A DNA stretch of 64,000 nt, taken from Streptococcus thoraltensis DSM 12221 (GTDB lineage: Bacteria > Bacillota > Bacilli > Lactobacillales > Streptococcaceae). The notes under the pieces are model-generated. The model saw nothing but the letters and a program-made list of their open reading frames with translations, made no database searches and was not told where the DNA came from. The DNA lies in NCBI RefSeq assembly GCF_000380145.1, contig NZ_KB904587.1:184899-248898 (forward strand). Direction: 5' to 3'. Made by a program: the position numbers and the translations under genes. The first letter of the stretch is position 1; every line of letters starts with the position of its first letter. Positions 37,311-47,013 of the stretch are shown here, one piece after another.

Positions 37311-37440
37311 ACTGATAGAGCTGCGCATAGATACCATCCTTTTTGAAGTACATCAAAAGTCGTATCTATGCTAAACCACACAAACACAACTTTTATCTAC
37401 GCCAGCTTTGCCAAAGTGTGATTTGTGTTGTCATATCAGT
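37311..37440 (-). promoter_or_regulatory. Structured leader (candidate riboregulator) of the trpX operon
   Basis: Read on the minus strand ACTGATA (37434-37440) can pair with TATCAGT (37311-37317) and enclose two further helices. These are ACACAAA with TTTGTGT (37422-37428 / 3778-region at 37378-37384), and a perfect ten-base stem GCATAGATAC/GTATCTATGC (37362-37371 / 37325-37334). This gives a three-way-junction outline. Downstream is AGGGCGCG, but neither a canonical T-box sequence nor a clear terminator was found. Class unknown. Confidence 0.45.
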
Positions 37441-37464
37441 ACTTCCTTCCATCCGTTTTGTATC

Positions 37465-37492
37465 ATTATACTATAAATTCTGACAATTGCAA
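37465..37492 (-). promoter_or_regulatory. Promoter of the trpX operon
   Basis: Minus-strand -35 TTGCAA (37487-37492), 16-base spacer, consensus -10 TATAAT (37465-37470). Transcription would start near 37458, leaving a leader of about 240 bases. Confidence 0.6.
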
Positions 37493-37619
37493 TCGGTTTT
37501 TCAAAAAATCCTTAAAAACTTATCTGTCTTTGACTTATGGTATAATAAACTGATACATTGAAACGGTAGTAAAACTAGTGACTATTCAATAATACACTGA
37601 TATTAGGAGATTGATAACC

Positions 37620-39284
37620 ATGTCTTTCGACGGCTTTTTTTTACATCATTTAACTAAAGAATTACAAGACTCTATTTTATACGGACGTATCCAAAAGGTT
37701 AACCAGCCTTTTGAACGTGAATTAGTCCTAACCATTCGCAACAATCGTCAAAACTACAAGTTACTTTTGTCTGCCCATCCTGTTTTCGGACGCGTTCAGA
37801 CGACAAAAGCTGATTTTCAAAATCCACAAACTCCAAACACCTATACCATGATTATGCGTAAATATTTGCAAGGGGCTGTCATTGAATCGGTTAATCAAAT
37901 TGAAAACGACCGGATTTTAGAAATCACCGTTTCTAATAAAAACGAAATTGGCGATCACATCAAAGTAACTCTGGTCGTTGAAATCATGGGCAAACACAGT
38001 AATATCATCCTGATTGATAAAAACGAAGGCAAGATTATCGAGTCCATCAAACACGTTGGCTTCTCGCAAAACTCTTATCGAACCATTTTACCAGGATCAA
38101 GCTACATTGCTCCTCCAAAGACAGATGCCTTGAATCCTTTCACAGTTGAAGATGGCAAGTTATTTGAAATTCTTCAAACCACTGACTTATCAGTCAAAAA
38201 CTTGCAGCAAGCCTTTCAAGGCTTAGGACGTGATACGGCTAAAGAATTATCCGAAAGACTATCCAATGCTGACCAGAAACTTAAAGCCTTCCGCACCTTT
38301 TTTGCTCAAGAATTACAGCCGAGTTTAACTGAAAAGTCATTCTCAGCAGTTGCTTTTTCTAACTCTGACCAATCATTTGATAGCTTGTCAGATTTGATGG
38401 ATCACTTCTATCAAGAAAAAGCAGAACGTGATCGTATCAGTCAGCAAGCCAGCGATTTGATCCACCGCGTGCAAAATGAATTGGAAAAAAATCGTAAAAA
38501 GTTAGTCAAGCAAGAAGCTGAATTGGCGGCAACTGAATCTGCGGAAGACTTCCGCCAAAAAGGGGAACTCTTAACCACTTACATGGGCATGGTTCCAAAC
38601 GACAAAGACTCAGTGACCTTAGATAATTACTACACGGGTGAATCCATCACCATCGCTCTTGACCTTGCTCTGACCCCTAACCAAAACGCCCAGCGATACT
38701 TTAAAAAATATCAAAAACTCAAAGAAGCTGTTAAACACCTCAAAGGCTTGATTGAAGAGACCAAACAAAGTATTACTTATTTTGAAAGTGTCGATGTCAA
38801 TCTTTCTCAAGCAACTATGGATGATATTGATGAAATTCGTGAAGAGTTGATTGAGTCTGGCTTTATGAAACGCCGCTCCACTGATAAACGTCATAAGCGG
38901 AAAAAACCAGAACAATATCTGGCTTCTGATGGCCAAACCATCATCATGGTTGGGCGAAACAATCTTCAAAACGAGGAATTAACCTTTAAAATAGCTAAAA
39001 AGGGGGAACTGTGGTTCCACGCCAAGGACATTCCAGGTAGTCACGTTTTAATTAAGGATAACCTTGAACCAAGTGATGAAGTCAAAACAGATGCTGCCGA
39101 GTTAGCCGCTTACTATTCCAAAGCTCGCTTGTCTAATTTAGTACAAGTGGACATGATTGAGGCAAAAAAACTGCATAAACCGACAGCTGCTAAACCAGGC
39201 TTTGTTACCTATACAGGACAAAAAACGCTGCGTGTAACCCCTACAGAAGAAAAAATTCAAAGCATGAAAATGCCGAAAAAATAA
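37620..39284 (+). CDS. rqcH: Rqc2/RqcH homologue (fibronectin-binding protein FBP54/PavA family, NFACT)
   Basis: A 554-residue NFACT protein. NFACT-N occupies about residues 1-210 (MSFDGFFLHHLTKELQ, then GRIQKVNQPFERELVLTIRN). A long coiled coil follows (about 260-430) and the NFACT-R domain comes at the C-terminus (GRNNLQNEELTFK, then GELWFHAKDIPGSHVLI). Family members rescue stalled 50S subunits and add C-terminal alanine tails. In streptococci the same protein has been described on the surface binding fibronectin, without a signal peptide. AGGAGA lies nine bases before the ATG at 37620. Monocistronic. Confidence 0.92.
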   Translation: MSFDGFFLHHLTKELQDSILYGRIQKVNQPFERELVLTIRNNRQNYKLLLSAHPVFGRVQTTKADFQNPQTPNTYTMIMRKYLQGAVIESVNQIENDRILEITVSNKNEIGDHIKVTLVVEIMGKHSNIILIDKNEGKIIESIKHVGFSQNSYRTILPGSSYIAPPKTDALNPFTVEDGKLFEILQTTDLSVKNLQQAFQGLGRDTAKELSERLSNADQKLKAFRTFFAQELQPSLTEKSFSAVAFSNSDQSFDSLSDLMDHFYQEKAERDRISQQASDLIHRVQNELEKNRKKLVKQEAELAATESAEDFRQKGELLTTYMGMVPNDKDSVTLDNYYTGESITIALDLALTPNQNAQRYFKKYQKLKEAVKHLKGLIEETKQSITYFESVDVNLSQATMDDIDEIREELIESGFMKRRSTDKRHKRKKPEQYLASDGQTIIMVGRNNLQNEELTFKIAKKGELWFHAKDIPGSHVLIKDNLEPSDEVKTDAAELAAYYSKARLSNLVQVDMIEAKKLHKPTAAKPGFVTYTGQKTLRVTPTEEKIQSMKMPKK

Positions 39285-39577
39285 AAGTAAAGAAACTGAT
39301 ATACTCCCCTTGTAGTAGACAGTGAACAAACAAAAATGTCACTAGAAGCTATGAGGGGACTTTTCATATGTCAAAAAAGTCTGAAATCAGTAGAGGAAAA
39401 GGAGATAATTATAGCATTCTCTCTAAAACTTAAGTAATCAATCGTCAACTAATTCAAACTCATGCTATCAGTGACACAACACCAGATAACACGCTCAATG
39501 TCCCGTATTGGTAAGTACATTGACAATGCGCTGATTGAGAGCTTCTTGGGTCGCTTTAAAACGGAGTGCTGTGATTT

Positions 39578-39697
39578 TATAGTCAAATGAATCAACTTTG
39601 ATCCATGGTCACTTTCCACTTGCCCTACTCATACTCAATGAAAATCAAGTACTGTCCATGTCTTTTCCTTGTCTGAAAGTGAAGCTTTGGGACTATA
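39578..39697. repeat. Outer inverted-repeat element, short form, inside the IS3 remnant
   Basis: TATAGTCAAATGAATCAACT at the left, GGGACTATA at the right; the centre has ATACTCAATGAAAATCAAG running into TACTGTCCATG. It splits the transposase frame just after KTECC. Confidence 0.8.
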
Positions 39698-39703
39698 AAA
39701 CTT

Positions 39704-39807
39704 ATACGAAATGAAAATCAAAAGGAGACTAAGCGACGCCGATGGAGATAGAACTGACGTTCATCACATCAAGTCAACAAGGTCTGTTTTTGATTTTCGA
39801 AGAGTAT
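39704..39807. repeat. Solo BOX-like core next to the outer element
   Basis: ATACGAAATGAAAATCAAAA to GATTTTCGAAGAGTAT, with internal GGCGTCGC-type sequence (complement GCGACGCC). It follows the previous element after six bases, and the transposase reading resumes directly after it. Confidence 0.8.
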
Positions 39808-39953
39808 TACAAGAACTTTGAAGACTTAGTGATACCTATATCTATTTTTACAATAACCTACGTTTTCAAGAGAAGCACAACTGCCTCGCTCCTCTTGAAA
39901 TGAGGAACAAGGCAGTTTCTTTTATTATTTCATTGTCTACTTGACAGGAAGCA

Positions 39954-40183
39954 GTTCAAAGTCTCCAGTATCTTTACTTTTATTGAATGGATTTCAGACG
40001 AGGTGATGGAGTAAATTGTCATTCGGTGATTATGTTAACTTTTACAGTTCTAATGCATGACATGAGATTTTCTCACTTCGTTTTCCAATTCAATAACACC
40101 CTTTTGCCAACTTAAACGTCGTGGAGGTGGAACGTCATCAGCAACCGCTTCAAGTTACCGATTGTGTTCCAATCTTTTGTCTC
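39954..40183. other. Non-coding stretch between the IS3 remnant and aldB
   Basis: About 230 bases. A minus-strand frame at 40080-40150 reads PPPRRLSWQKGVIELENEVR, which looks protein-like and may be a fragment of a lost gene, but I cannot name it. Nothing else is recognised. Confidence 0.3.
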
Positions 40184-40903
40184 TTATTCTGCTGCTGTAA
40201 TATCTGATTTCATTTGATCTAAATTGAAATTAGATTTGAGGTATTTTTCATCAGTAACGGGGAAACGTTGATCCAGTTGTTCAATATCCCCAATTTCGAT
40301 GTGACCATTTATCATGACATAATCCATAATGTGACCCCCAAAACTATGATCATCCGATAAAAAATGCAAATGATAACCCGCTACACCGATACCATGAAAA
40401 AGTTCTGGTGTCCAGATGCCAACAATTGTTCCACTGACATTTTTTGCAGTGTGTTCAGGTTGATTTGCAGCTACTTTGACAAAGGATTCTCCTGTTTTAG
40501 CAGTTGGAATCATGCGTACGTGCATCTTTTTAAAATTTCCATGCATTTTAAAGGATTTAAAAAGATTTTTCCCTTCAAAATAAGTTTCAATTTTAGCATG
40601 TAAATCCCTATCTGAAATCACTTGTTCCTGCTCAAAAGTATGAGCAACTTTATGAGGGACAACTGCCGCATAGGGGACTGTCATATCAGAAGAAACTTCC
40701 AAAACTTCAAGCTGACCATCTGTTGATTTAGCCTGATAGGCCTTGCTATCTAGAACAATCAGCTCCCCATCAATCTGATCAAGTGTTCCAATTCCAATAT
40801 CACCATGTTCTAGAAGCTCACTGATAGTCAGTGTGCCATCATAAAGCCCAGTCATCAAAGCGCCTAAGGTACCATATTGAAATAGTTTAGTTACTTGTGT
40901 CAT
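40184..40903 (-). CDS. aldB: Alpha-acetolactate decarboxylase
   Basis: A 239-residue zinc enzyme converting 2-acetolactate to acetoin. The metal-binding HLHFLSDDHSFGGH (about 191-204) carries the three histidines, and MTGLYDGTLTISELLEHGDIGIGTLDQ-type N-terminal sequence is typical (here at about 17-42). It starts 10 bases after alsS with AAGGAG before the ATG, so it is the second gene of an alsS-aldB operon directing pyruvate to acetoin. Confidence 0.95.
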   Translation of the reverse strand: MTQVTKLFQYGTLGALMTGLYDGTLTISELLEHGDIGIGTLDQIDGELIVLDSKAYQAKSTDGQLEVLEVSSDMTVPYAAVVPHKVAHTFEQEQVISDRDLHAKIETYFEGKNLFKSFKMHGNFKKMHVRMIPTAKTGESFVKVAANQPEHTAKNVSGTIVGIWTPELFHGIGVAGYHLHFLSDDHSFGGHIMDYVMINGHIEIGDIEQLDQRFPVTDEKYLKSNFNLDQMKSDITAAE

Positions 40904-40913
40904 AAGTTACTCC

Positions 40914-42593
40914 TTAATAAAATTCGTCAGGAAGGATGGTCTCACCAAGTTTGATGTTATCTTTATAATCCACTGGCACATCAATCATAACTGGACCATT
41001 AACTGCTTCAGCAAGAGCTTTTTCAAGAATATTAGAAAATTCTTCCTTGCTAGTTGCGCGGTAGCCTTTCGCACCGAAACTTTCAGCGTATTTGACATAG
41101 TCAACCGGTCCAAATGCTACACCTGAAGAACGACCGTATTTCATTTCTTCTTGGAATTCAACCATGTTATATTTACCGTCATTCCAGATGATATGAACGA
41201 TTGGCAATTTAAGACGAACTGCTGTTTCCAGCTCTTGTCCTGAGAAGAGGAAGCCCCCATCACCAGATACAGAAACAACTTTTGTATTTGGACGAATTAA
41301 AGCTGCAGAGATTGCCCAAGGAAGTGCTACACCAAGGGTTTGCATACCATTTGAGAAAAGAAGATGACGAGCTTCGTATGATTTGAAGTAACGTGCCATC
41401 CAAATGTAGTGACTACCAACATCAACCGTAACAGTCATGTCATCGGTCACTTGATCTTGCAAACGATCAATCAAATCAAGTGGGTGCAAACGACCTTCTT
41501 CAGTTTGACTTCGATCGAATTTAACGTCTTTATTGGTAATATCACGCAAACATGCTAGGTATTCACGAGAACCTTCTGGTAATTGGTATCCCTTAATGGC
41601 AGGCAAGAGCAAATCAAGTGTGCCAGAAATATCACCAATCAATTCACGCTCGGGTTGGAAGTAAGTATCGATTTCAGCTTGATTCACATCGATAACCACG
41701 ATACGTGCTGAAATTTCGGCATTCCAGTTCCGTGCTTCATATTCAATTGGGTCATAACCGATTGCGATAACCAGGTCAGACTTTTTAAGCAACATGTCAC
41801 CCGGTTGATTGCGGAAAAGACCGACACGCCCAAAGAAGGTTTCATCTTCAAGTTCGCGTGAGACAATCCCCGCACCTTGGAAAGTTTCTACAACTGGGAG
41901 ATTGGTTGACTCTAAGAGACGACGGATACTTGCTGTTACTTTAGCTGAAGAGGCACCGTTACCTAGAAGTAATACTGGCAATACGGCATTCTTGATAGCT
42001 TGCGCCAAGTAGTTAATATCTTCAACAGACGCAGAACCTAATTTTGGTTCTGTTAATGGTTTAATCGCTTTAACAGAAACTTTGCTATCTGTAACGTCTT
42101 GAGGAATTGAGATGAAGCTAGCTCCTGGTTTTCCTTCTTTTGCTAAGCGGTAAGCATTGGCAATGGTTTCTGAAAGTGTATCTGGATCATGAACTTCTGC
42201 TGAATACTTGGTGATTGGTTCAAGCATTGCCACATTGTTCATTGATTGGTGAGCACGTTTGAGAAGATCAGCACGTTTAACCTGACCACCGATGGCTAGA
42301 ACAGCATCTCCTTCATCAGTCGCTGTAACAAGTCCTGTTGCTAAGTTAGAGACACCCGGTCCACTCGTTACTAAGACAACTCCTGGTTCACCAGTAATAC
42401 GGCCAACCGCTTGCGCCATAAAAGCAGCGTTTTGCTCGTGACGAGCCACGATTAATTCTGGACCTTTATCCTCAAGCGTGTCAAAAACGCGGTCGATTTT
42501 AGCGCCTGGAATCCCAAACACATAATCAACCTTGTGGTTAATCAAACTATCTACTACCAAGTCAGCACCAAAAGCTTGTTTTTCTTCAGTCAT
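40914..42593 (-). CDS. alsS: Acetolactate synthase, catabolic (AlsS)
   Basis: A 559-residue thiamine-diphosphate enzyme joining two pyruvates to acetolactate. The N-terminal pyrimidine domain starts at [20 protein letters not shown]. The glutamate of [15 protein letters not shown] and the diphosphate motif [20 protein letters not shown] with WNDGKYN (about 446-478) are present. It is FAD-independent AlsS type, and aldB follows. The ATG at 42593 has GGAG eight bases upstream; the longer in-frame start overlaps the promoter and is rejected. Confidence 0.95.
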   Translation of the reverse strand: MTEEKQAFGADLVVDSLINHKVDYVFGIPGAKIDRVFDTLEDKGPELIVARHEQNAAFMAQAVGRITGEPGVVLVTSGPGVSNLATGLVTATDEGDAVLAIGGQVKRADLLKRAHQSMNNVAMLEPITKYSAEVHDPDTLSETIANAYRLAKEGKPGASFISIPQDVTDSKVSVKAIKPLTEPKLGSASVEDINYLAQAIKNAVLPVLLLGNGASSAKVTASIRRLLESTNLPVVETFQGAGIVSRELEDETFFGRVGLFRNQPGDMLLKKSDLVIAIGYDPIEYEARNWNAEISARIVVIDVNQAEIDTYFQPERELIGDISGTLDLLLPAIKGYQLPEGSREYLACLRDITNKDVKFDRSQTEEGRLHPLDLIDRLQDQVTDDMTVTVDVGSHYIWMARYFKSYEARHLLFSNGMQTLGVALPWAISAALIRPNTKVVSVSGDGGFLFSGQELETAVRLKLPIVHIIWNDGKYNMVEFQEEMKYGRSSGVAFGPVDYVKYAESFGAKGYRATSKEEFSNILEKALAEAVNGPVMIDVPVDYKDNIKLGETILPDEFY

Positions 42594-42624
42594 GAATTTT
42601 TCTCCAATCTTTTTTATCGATTTT

Positions 42625-42654
42625 ATTATAGCACTTTTTAGAAAAGTTTGTGAA
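42625..42654 (-). promoter_or_regulatory. alsS-aldB promoter
   Basis: Minus-strand -35 TTCACA (42649-42654), 18-base spacer, -10 TATAAT (42625-42630), 30 bases before the chosen ATG. Confidence 0.65.
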
Positions 42655-42683
42655 ATTTTCATTTGTGAAATCATTATTTTAAT

Positions 42684-42718
42684 CAAAAAAAGAATTTGAG
42701 AATTCTCAAATCCTTTTA
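42684..42718 (-). terminator. Terminator of the Nudix-exporter-TPR operon
   Basis: On the minus strand GGATTTGAGAATTCTCAAAT is a near-perfect self-complementary stem followed by TCTTTTTTTG. It starts a few bases after the TPR stop. Confidence 0.85.
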
Positions 42719-42726
42719 AGATGATT

Positions 42727-43962
42727 TTAAAAAGTCAATTCTTCCAAAAAGCTTTGCATGTTTAAGTCATCTGGAACCAAACTTAGGTAAGTCTTGGCTG
42801 TTTCTTCTGCTTTTTCAAGTTGACCGAATTCTCTTAAAATATAGGCGTAATCATGGAGAAAGTCTGGATTTTGGTTGAGGTCTTTGGCAATGTCTTGGTA
42901 AATCGCAAAAGCTTCTGCCTCTTGATCCAGAGCTTTGTATGCCTTGGCAATATTCCATTTGGCTAAAAGATTATCAATATCTTCTTCTGCCATGCTTACA
43001 ACTTCCTCATAGCGTTCTTCTTCTAAATAAAGATTCGTTAAACGCAGAGCGACTTCTTCCATGTCTTCTGCCAATTCTTTAGCTGATAGGAGATAGGACT
43101 CGGACAATTTAGCATCATGATTCTCATAGGCTAGCTGAGAGGCAAGCAACAGTAGCTGACTATCGTATTCATTTTTAGATAGGCCTTGCTGACTTAATTT
43201 CAGTGCTTCTTCTATCTTGTGTTCTTCATGAAGAGACTGGGCATAATAGTACTCGTACCCTGCAAAATCAGGGTTCATGGTATCCAACTGTTTAAAATAA
43301 AGGTTGGCTCTTTGATATTCTTCTTGTTCAAACAAAAGAGTTGCCAATTCAAAAACGGTCATGTCGTCATAATCAATCTCAACGGCTTTTTCTAAAAACT
43401 CAATGGCTGATTCAAATTTTCCCATATCCGCATAGGCGCGCCCAATACGTTCATAGGTAGAAACACCTGTTTCCTCCAAAATCTCACGATTATCAAGAGT
43501 GGCATAGTTGGTGATGGCTTCTTTAAAGTCACCAACTTCCATCTGCATTTCGGCTAATCCAAAACGAATTAAGGGATGGTCTGATAAAGAGAGAGCTTGT
43601 TCTAACTTGTCTCTTGCCACATCTGCTAGGCCTTCCATTTGATAAAGGTCTGCCATAATAATCAAGGCATTGACGTAGTCTTCAGACTCTGAATCAATAG
43701 CACCCAAATAGAGAAAGGCTTCTTCAAAATCTCCATCTTCAGCAACAATTTGGGCTAAATTGAGATTAACCTCTGGATATCGTTCTCGTAATTGATCATA
43801 AAGACGTTTAGCTTGTGGTAAAAAGCCAATACTCTCTAAATAAGCTCCTAACTCCAATAAAACTGCTTCATCGTCTTCTTTCAGCGCACGCTCAAAATAC
43901 TTGTCTGCACGCTGTAGGTCCTGACTTTGAATGGACGCCACCATTTTTTCACTATTCCACAT
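42727..43962 (-). CDS. Tetratricopeptide-repeat protein
   Basis: A 411-residue soluble all-helical protein made of about ten TPR units. Repeats such as [21 protein letters not shown], broken here as [12 protein letters not shown]-like segments, recur with the W/L-G-Y-A-F-A-P spacing through residues 20-400 (for example [20 protein letters not shown]). TPR stacks hold protein complexes; nothing identifies the partner. The start overlaps the exporter gene by 11 bases, so it is expressed with that membrane protein. Confidence 0.82.
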   Translation of the reverse strand: MWNSEKMVASIQSQDLQRADKYFERALKEDDEAVLLELGAYLESIGFLPQAKRLYDQLRERYPEVNLNLAQIVAEDGDFEEAFLYLGAIDSESEDYVNALIIMADLYQMEGLADVARDKLEQALSLSDHPLIRFGLAEMQMEVGDFKEAITNYATLDNREILEETGVSTYERIGRAYADMGKFESAIEFLEKAVEIDYDDMTVFELATLLFEQEEYQRANLYFKQLDTMNPDFAGYEYYYAQSLHEEHKIEEALKLSQQGLSKNEYDSQLLLLASQLAYENHDAKLSESYLLSAKELAEDMEEVALRLTNLYLEEERYEEVVSMAEEDIDNLLAKWNIAKAYKALDQEAEAFAIYQDIAKDLNQNPDFLHDYAYILREFGQLEKAEETAKTYLSLVPDDLNMQSFLEELTF

Positions 43963-45130
43963 CTTCAGAATTCTCCTCTATAAAATCAGCCTTGTATAGG
44001 CCACTAACAACTTTATACCAGTCAAATACTTCAATGGCAACAACTTTGACTGAAGCATAGATTGGAATGGCTAAAAAGACGCCCCAAACACCAAACAGGG
44101 TGCCTGCTGTTAACAAGACAAACAAAATGGTAATTGGATGGATTTGCAACTTACTGCCAATCACTAGCGGAGTGACAAAGCGCCCTTCAATCGTTTGTTC
44201 GATAGTGAAGACAATGATACATTTTATCACCATGGCTGGTCCAGCTACAAAAGCTAATATAAAAACTGGAATCATAGCAACAAAACTTCCCAAGTAAGGA
44301 ATAAGATTTAAGAAACCAGCAGCAATCCCCAGAGTAACACCGAAATTCAGCCCGATAATACTGAACATGACTGAAAAAAGTATAGCCACGACAATGGAAA
44401 CTAGCACTTGTCCTTGAACGTAGCTTGATAATTGCTGGTTAACTTTTGTCATAACACGGCGCGTCGGTACTCGTAACTTTGGAGGTAAGAACTGCGACAC
44501 ATAATATTTCAAACGATCACCATCTCTTAATAAATAAAAGAGAATAAAAGGTGAAATCATAATAGCCACAGCTACTCGAGCCACTGTAGATGCAAAATCG
44601 CCAGCCCATGTCACAGCTGATTTGGACAAGGCTTGAGCATAATTGATGACACTATCTGAGAAATTATTGATTAGTTTCTGTAATTCAATGTTGTAATGAC
44701 TTAATTGGCGATCACTTAGAAGATTGGTAATCTGTCTTTCGATATTTTCTAGATAGTCAGGCAAATTAGTCGCAAAGTTAGTCAATTGCGTCTCAATTGA
44801 TGGCACCAGAACTGCTAATCCCCAGATTAAAAGGGCAACGACAACAATGAAAACGAGACAAATGGCCAGTGTTCGTTTCAAACGCAGCTTATACTCTAAG
44901 AAGTCTACAAAAGGCTTCAACAAGTAATAGAGCAGTGATGAAATAACGATTGGCAACATGATGACCGTTAAAAAAGCGACAACAGGCTCAAATAGATGCG
45001 CTATCTTGGTAAAGATGAAGACATTTAAAAACAGTAAGAGACTAATCAAAAGAACCATCGCACCCTTATTGTTTAAAAACCATTTAAAAAACCAACTCAA
45101 GCTTATTTTTTTCTCTTCAGATTGATTCAT
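43952..45130 (-). CDS. AI-2E family transporter (PerM/YtvI-like membrane protein)
   Basis: A 392-residue membrane protein of the AI-2E/UPF0118 family. Two N-terminal helices, a further helix, a soluble amphipathic section (about 120-190), then clustered helices in the second half. The family landmark VGIAAGFLNLIPYLGSFVA-type motif appears here as GIAAGFLNLIPYLGSFVAMI near 285. Members have been proposed to export autoinducer-2 or to act as sodium antiporters; the substrate here is open. It lies 10 bases after the Nudix gene and overlaps the TPR gene. Confidence 0.85.
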   Translation of the reverse strand: MNQSEEKKISLSWFFKWFLNNKGAMVLLISLLLFLNVFIFTKIAHLFEPVVAFLTVIMLPIVISSLLYYLLKPFVDFLEYKLRLKRTLAICLVFIVVVALLIWGLAVLVPSIETQLTNFATNLPDYLENIERQITNLLSDRQLSHYNIELQKLINNFSDSVINYAQALSKSAVTWAGDFASTVARVAVAIMISPFILFYLLRDGDRLKYYVSQFLPPKLRVPTRRVMTKVNQQLSSYVQGQVLVSIVVAILFSVMFSIIGLNFGVTLGIAAGFLNLIPYLGSFVAMIPVFILAFVAGPAMVIKCIIVFTIEQTIEGRFVTPLVIGSKLQIHPITILFVLLTAGTLFGVWGVFLAIPIYASVKVVAIEVFDWYKVVSGLYKADFIEENSEDVE

Positions 45131-45140
45131 CTTGCCTCCT

Positions 45141-45626
45141 TTATTTTGTCTTTTCGTAAAAGGTTACATCTTGGTCAATCAGAACATTATTCTCATAAGT
45201 GAATTTAGCTGAGAAAAATGGAACGTCTTCTAGAATCCACTTGAACATGAGATAATCCCCTTCCCAAGTCGGCTTGTCCAGAACCTTATCGTAAGGCACC
45301 CACTCCAGAGTTCCTTCTCTTGAGTCTTCATCTGATATCAATTGTCCCTCAAAATCTGTGATTTTATAGACGTAGGTATACCAATCATGACCAGGTGTAA
45401 AGTTTGGAAAAGTAATCATCCCACGAAAATCCATTGCCTTAACAGTTAAATGGGTTTCTTCTAAAATTTCACGAATGGCACATTCTTCGGGGGACTCTCC
45501 GACTTCTAATTTACCACCCACAGAAATCCACTTGCCTTCATGAACATCATTTTCTTTTTTATTTCGGTGCATGAGCAAGAGCTCTTTGCCGTTATCGATG
45601 TAGCAAATAGTTGCTAACTTAGTCAT
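45141..45626 (-). CDS. Nudix hydrolase, 8-oxo-dGTP diphosphatase-like
   Basis: A 161-residue protein with the Nudix box GGKLEVGESPEECAIREILE followed by ETHL (about 37-60), with all catalytic glutamates in place. The start TKLATICYIDNGKELLLMHRN is MutT/YtkD-like. It may hydrolyse oxidised nucleotides, but specificity cannot be read from the box. It opens the operon with the exporter and TPR genes. An AGGTGG ribosome-binding site is present. Confidence 0.85.
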   Translation of the reverse strand: MTKLATICYIDNGKELLLMHRNKKENDVHEGKWISVGGKLEVGESPEECAIREILEETHLTVKAMDFRGMITFPNFTPGHDWYTYVYKITDFEGQLISDEDSREGTLEWVPYDKVLDKPTWEGDYLMFKWILEDVPFFSAKFTYENNVLIDQDVTFYEKTK

Positions 45627-45726
45627 TTAACCACCTCTTTCACTTATCTAACTATTATATCAAGTTATCTTCTAAAATGTGCTATAATTTCTTCAAGAAC
45701 TGGAAAATCACAGAGGAAGTTTTCAT

Positions 45727-46737
45727 ATGATCCACACACTCTATTTCGGAACCTACACCAAACGCCTTTCACAGGGGATTTACCAAGCCAAGTTCGATGC
45801 TGAGAATGGCAAACTTTCAGATTGCGAGATTTTCTCTCAAACCCAGAACCCCACTTATCTATCTTGGTCTGATAAAGAGAGTTTGCTTGCTGTCAAGCAA
45901 ATCGGTAGTAGGGGAGGTATCGCTTCTTTCGACTCTGAGGGTAGAGAAATTAATCATATCCTTGCTGAAGGAGCACCTCTCTGTCATCTCAGTTTTGATA
46001 AAAAGCGCCAGTTAGCTTATGGAGCCAACTACCACAAGGGAGAAATTTCAGTTTATCATGTCGATTCTGACGGTCAGCTAAAACTAGCAGATTGTGTTAA
46101 ACACGAAGGAAAGGGACCACATCCTAATCAAACGACTGCCCATGCTCACTTTGTCGGCCTGACTCCTGATAACTTTCTAGTGACCTGTGATTTGGGGAGC
46201 GACCAAGTTATCACCTATGATGTCACTGACCAGACGAAACTTAGGATGCTAAATAGTTATCAAGCCAAAGCTGGCGCTGGTCCTCGTCATCTTATTTTTC
46301 ACCCACATCTAAACCTTGCCTACGTGCTTTGTGAATTAAATGCGCAGATTGAAATTCTATCTTATCATGGCAAGGGACAGTTTGACCTAATCGATACGAT
46401 TTCAACCATTCCGAGAGACTATAAAGGCTTTAATGCTACTGCTGCTATCAGAATATCGTCTGACAATCACTTCCTCTATATTAGCAATCGAGGGCATAAT
46501 TCAATCGCTGCTTATAAAATCTTAGCAGATGGCCACTTAGAACTTCTTCAAATCGAAAATTCTAAAGGAGATGTTCCAAGAGATTTTACTTTGTCACCTA
46601 ACGAAAACCACCTTATCGTTGCCCATCAAGAATCAGACAATATCTCGATTTTCAAACGAGACCCTCAATCGGGTATGCTAAATTTGATGTCAAATGACTT
46701 TTATATCCCTGAATGCGTCTGCCTCTTATTCAAATAA
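45727..46737 (+). CDS. pgl: Lactonase family protein (6-phosphogluconolactonase type)
   Basis: A 336-residue seven-bladed beta-propeller of the YbhE/Pgl lactonase family. It hydrolyses 6-phosphogluconolactone in the pentose-phosphate pathway in characterised members. Landmarks are YFGTYTKRLSQGIY at the start, PTYLSW, GPHPNQTTAHAHF, the AGAGPRHLIFHP strand and SNRGHNSIAAY. AGAGGAAG precedes the ATG by seven bases. It is divergent from the Nudix gene. A TATAAT (45683-45688) is the likely -10. Confidence 0.85.
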   Translation: MIHTLYFGTYTKRLSQGIYQAKFDAENGKLSDCEIFSQTQNPTYLSWSDKESLLAVKQIGSRGGIASFDSEGREINHILAEGAPLCHLSFDKKRQLAYGANYHKGEISVYHVDSDGQLKLADCVKHEGKGPHPNQTTAHAHFVGLTPDNFLVTCDLGSDQVITYDVTDQTKLRMLNSYQAKAGAGPRHLIFHPHLNLAYVLCELNAQIEILSYHGKGQFDLIDTISTIPRDYKGFNATAAIRISSDNHFLYISNRGHNSIAAYKILADGHLELLQIENSKGDVPRDFTLSPNENHLIVAHQESDNISIFKRDPQSGMLNLMSNDFYIPECVCLLFK

Positions 46738-46791
46738 TTGCTAAATCCAATTTAAAATGTTTTAATAAATATAAGAAAGAGGTATTTATCT

Positions 46792-46983
46792 ATGAAACCA
46801 CAAGAACTATTTGACCAAGTTAAAGAAATGATTGCAAAAAAAGATTTTTCAGAAGCTAAAAACTTTATTGAAAATCATAAAGAAGACTTAGGACAATATT
46901 TTGACAAAGCAAAAGCACTTGTTGAGAATTCTGATGCCGTAAGCGGTGTCGTTGACAAAGTGAAAAATATCTTTGGCAAATAA
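46792..46983 (+). CDS. Small hypothetical helical protein, 63 residues
   Basis: A 63-residue, lysine- and glutamate-rich protein (MKPQELFDQVKEMIAKKDFS, then EAKNFIENHKEDLGQYFDKA). It looks like two amphipathic helices, with AGSVVDKVKNIFG-like ending (here GVVDKVKNIFGK). No signal peptide or cysteine. AAAGAGG lies ahead of the ATG and a very strong terminator follows. I know no function. It follows the lactonase gene by 54 bases. Confidence 0.7.
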   Translation: MKPQELFDQVKEMIAKKDFSEAKNFIENHKEDLGQYFDKAKALVENSDAVSGVVDKVKNIFGK

Positions 46984-47013
46984 ATTGGAGCAAGGGCTCA
47001 ATGCCATTAAGTT

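Larger units (their letters stand above)
39311..39946 (+). pseudogene. IS3-family insertion sequence remnant (IS150-like), interrupted by repeats
   Basis: The ends are inverted copies: TGTAGTAGACAGTGA (39311-39325) and, reversed, TGTCAAGTAGACAATGA (39930-39946). Inside, one plus-strand frame encodes QSMSRIGKYIDNALIESFLG then RFKTEC (about 39497-39570), the late catalytic part of the rve/IS3 orfB transposase. After the repeats it resumes with YKNFEDLV, and in a shifted frame FYNNLRFQEKHNCLAPLEMR then NKAV. An orfA-like start (ATGTCAAAAAAGTCTG) lies near 39368. Most of orfA and the front of orfB are deleted. Confidence 0.8.
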
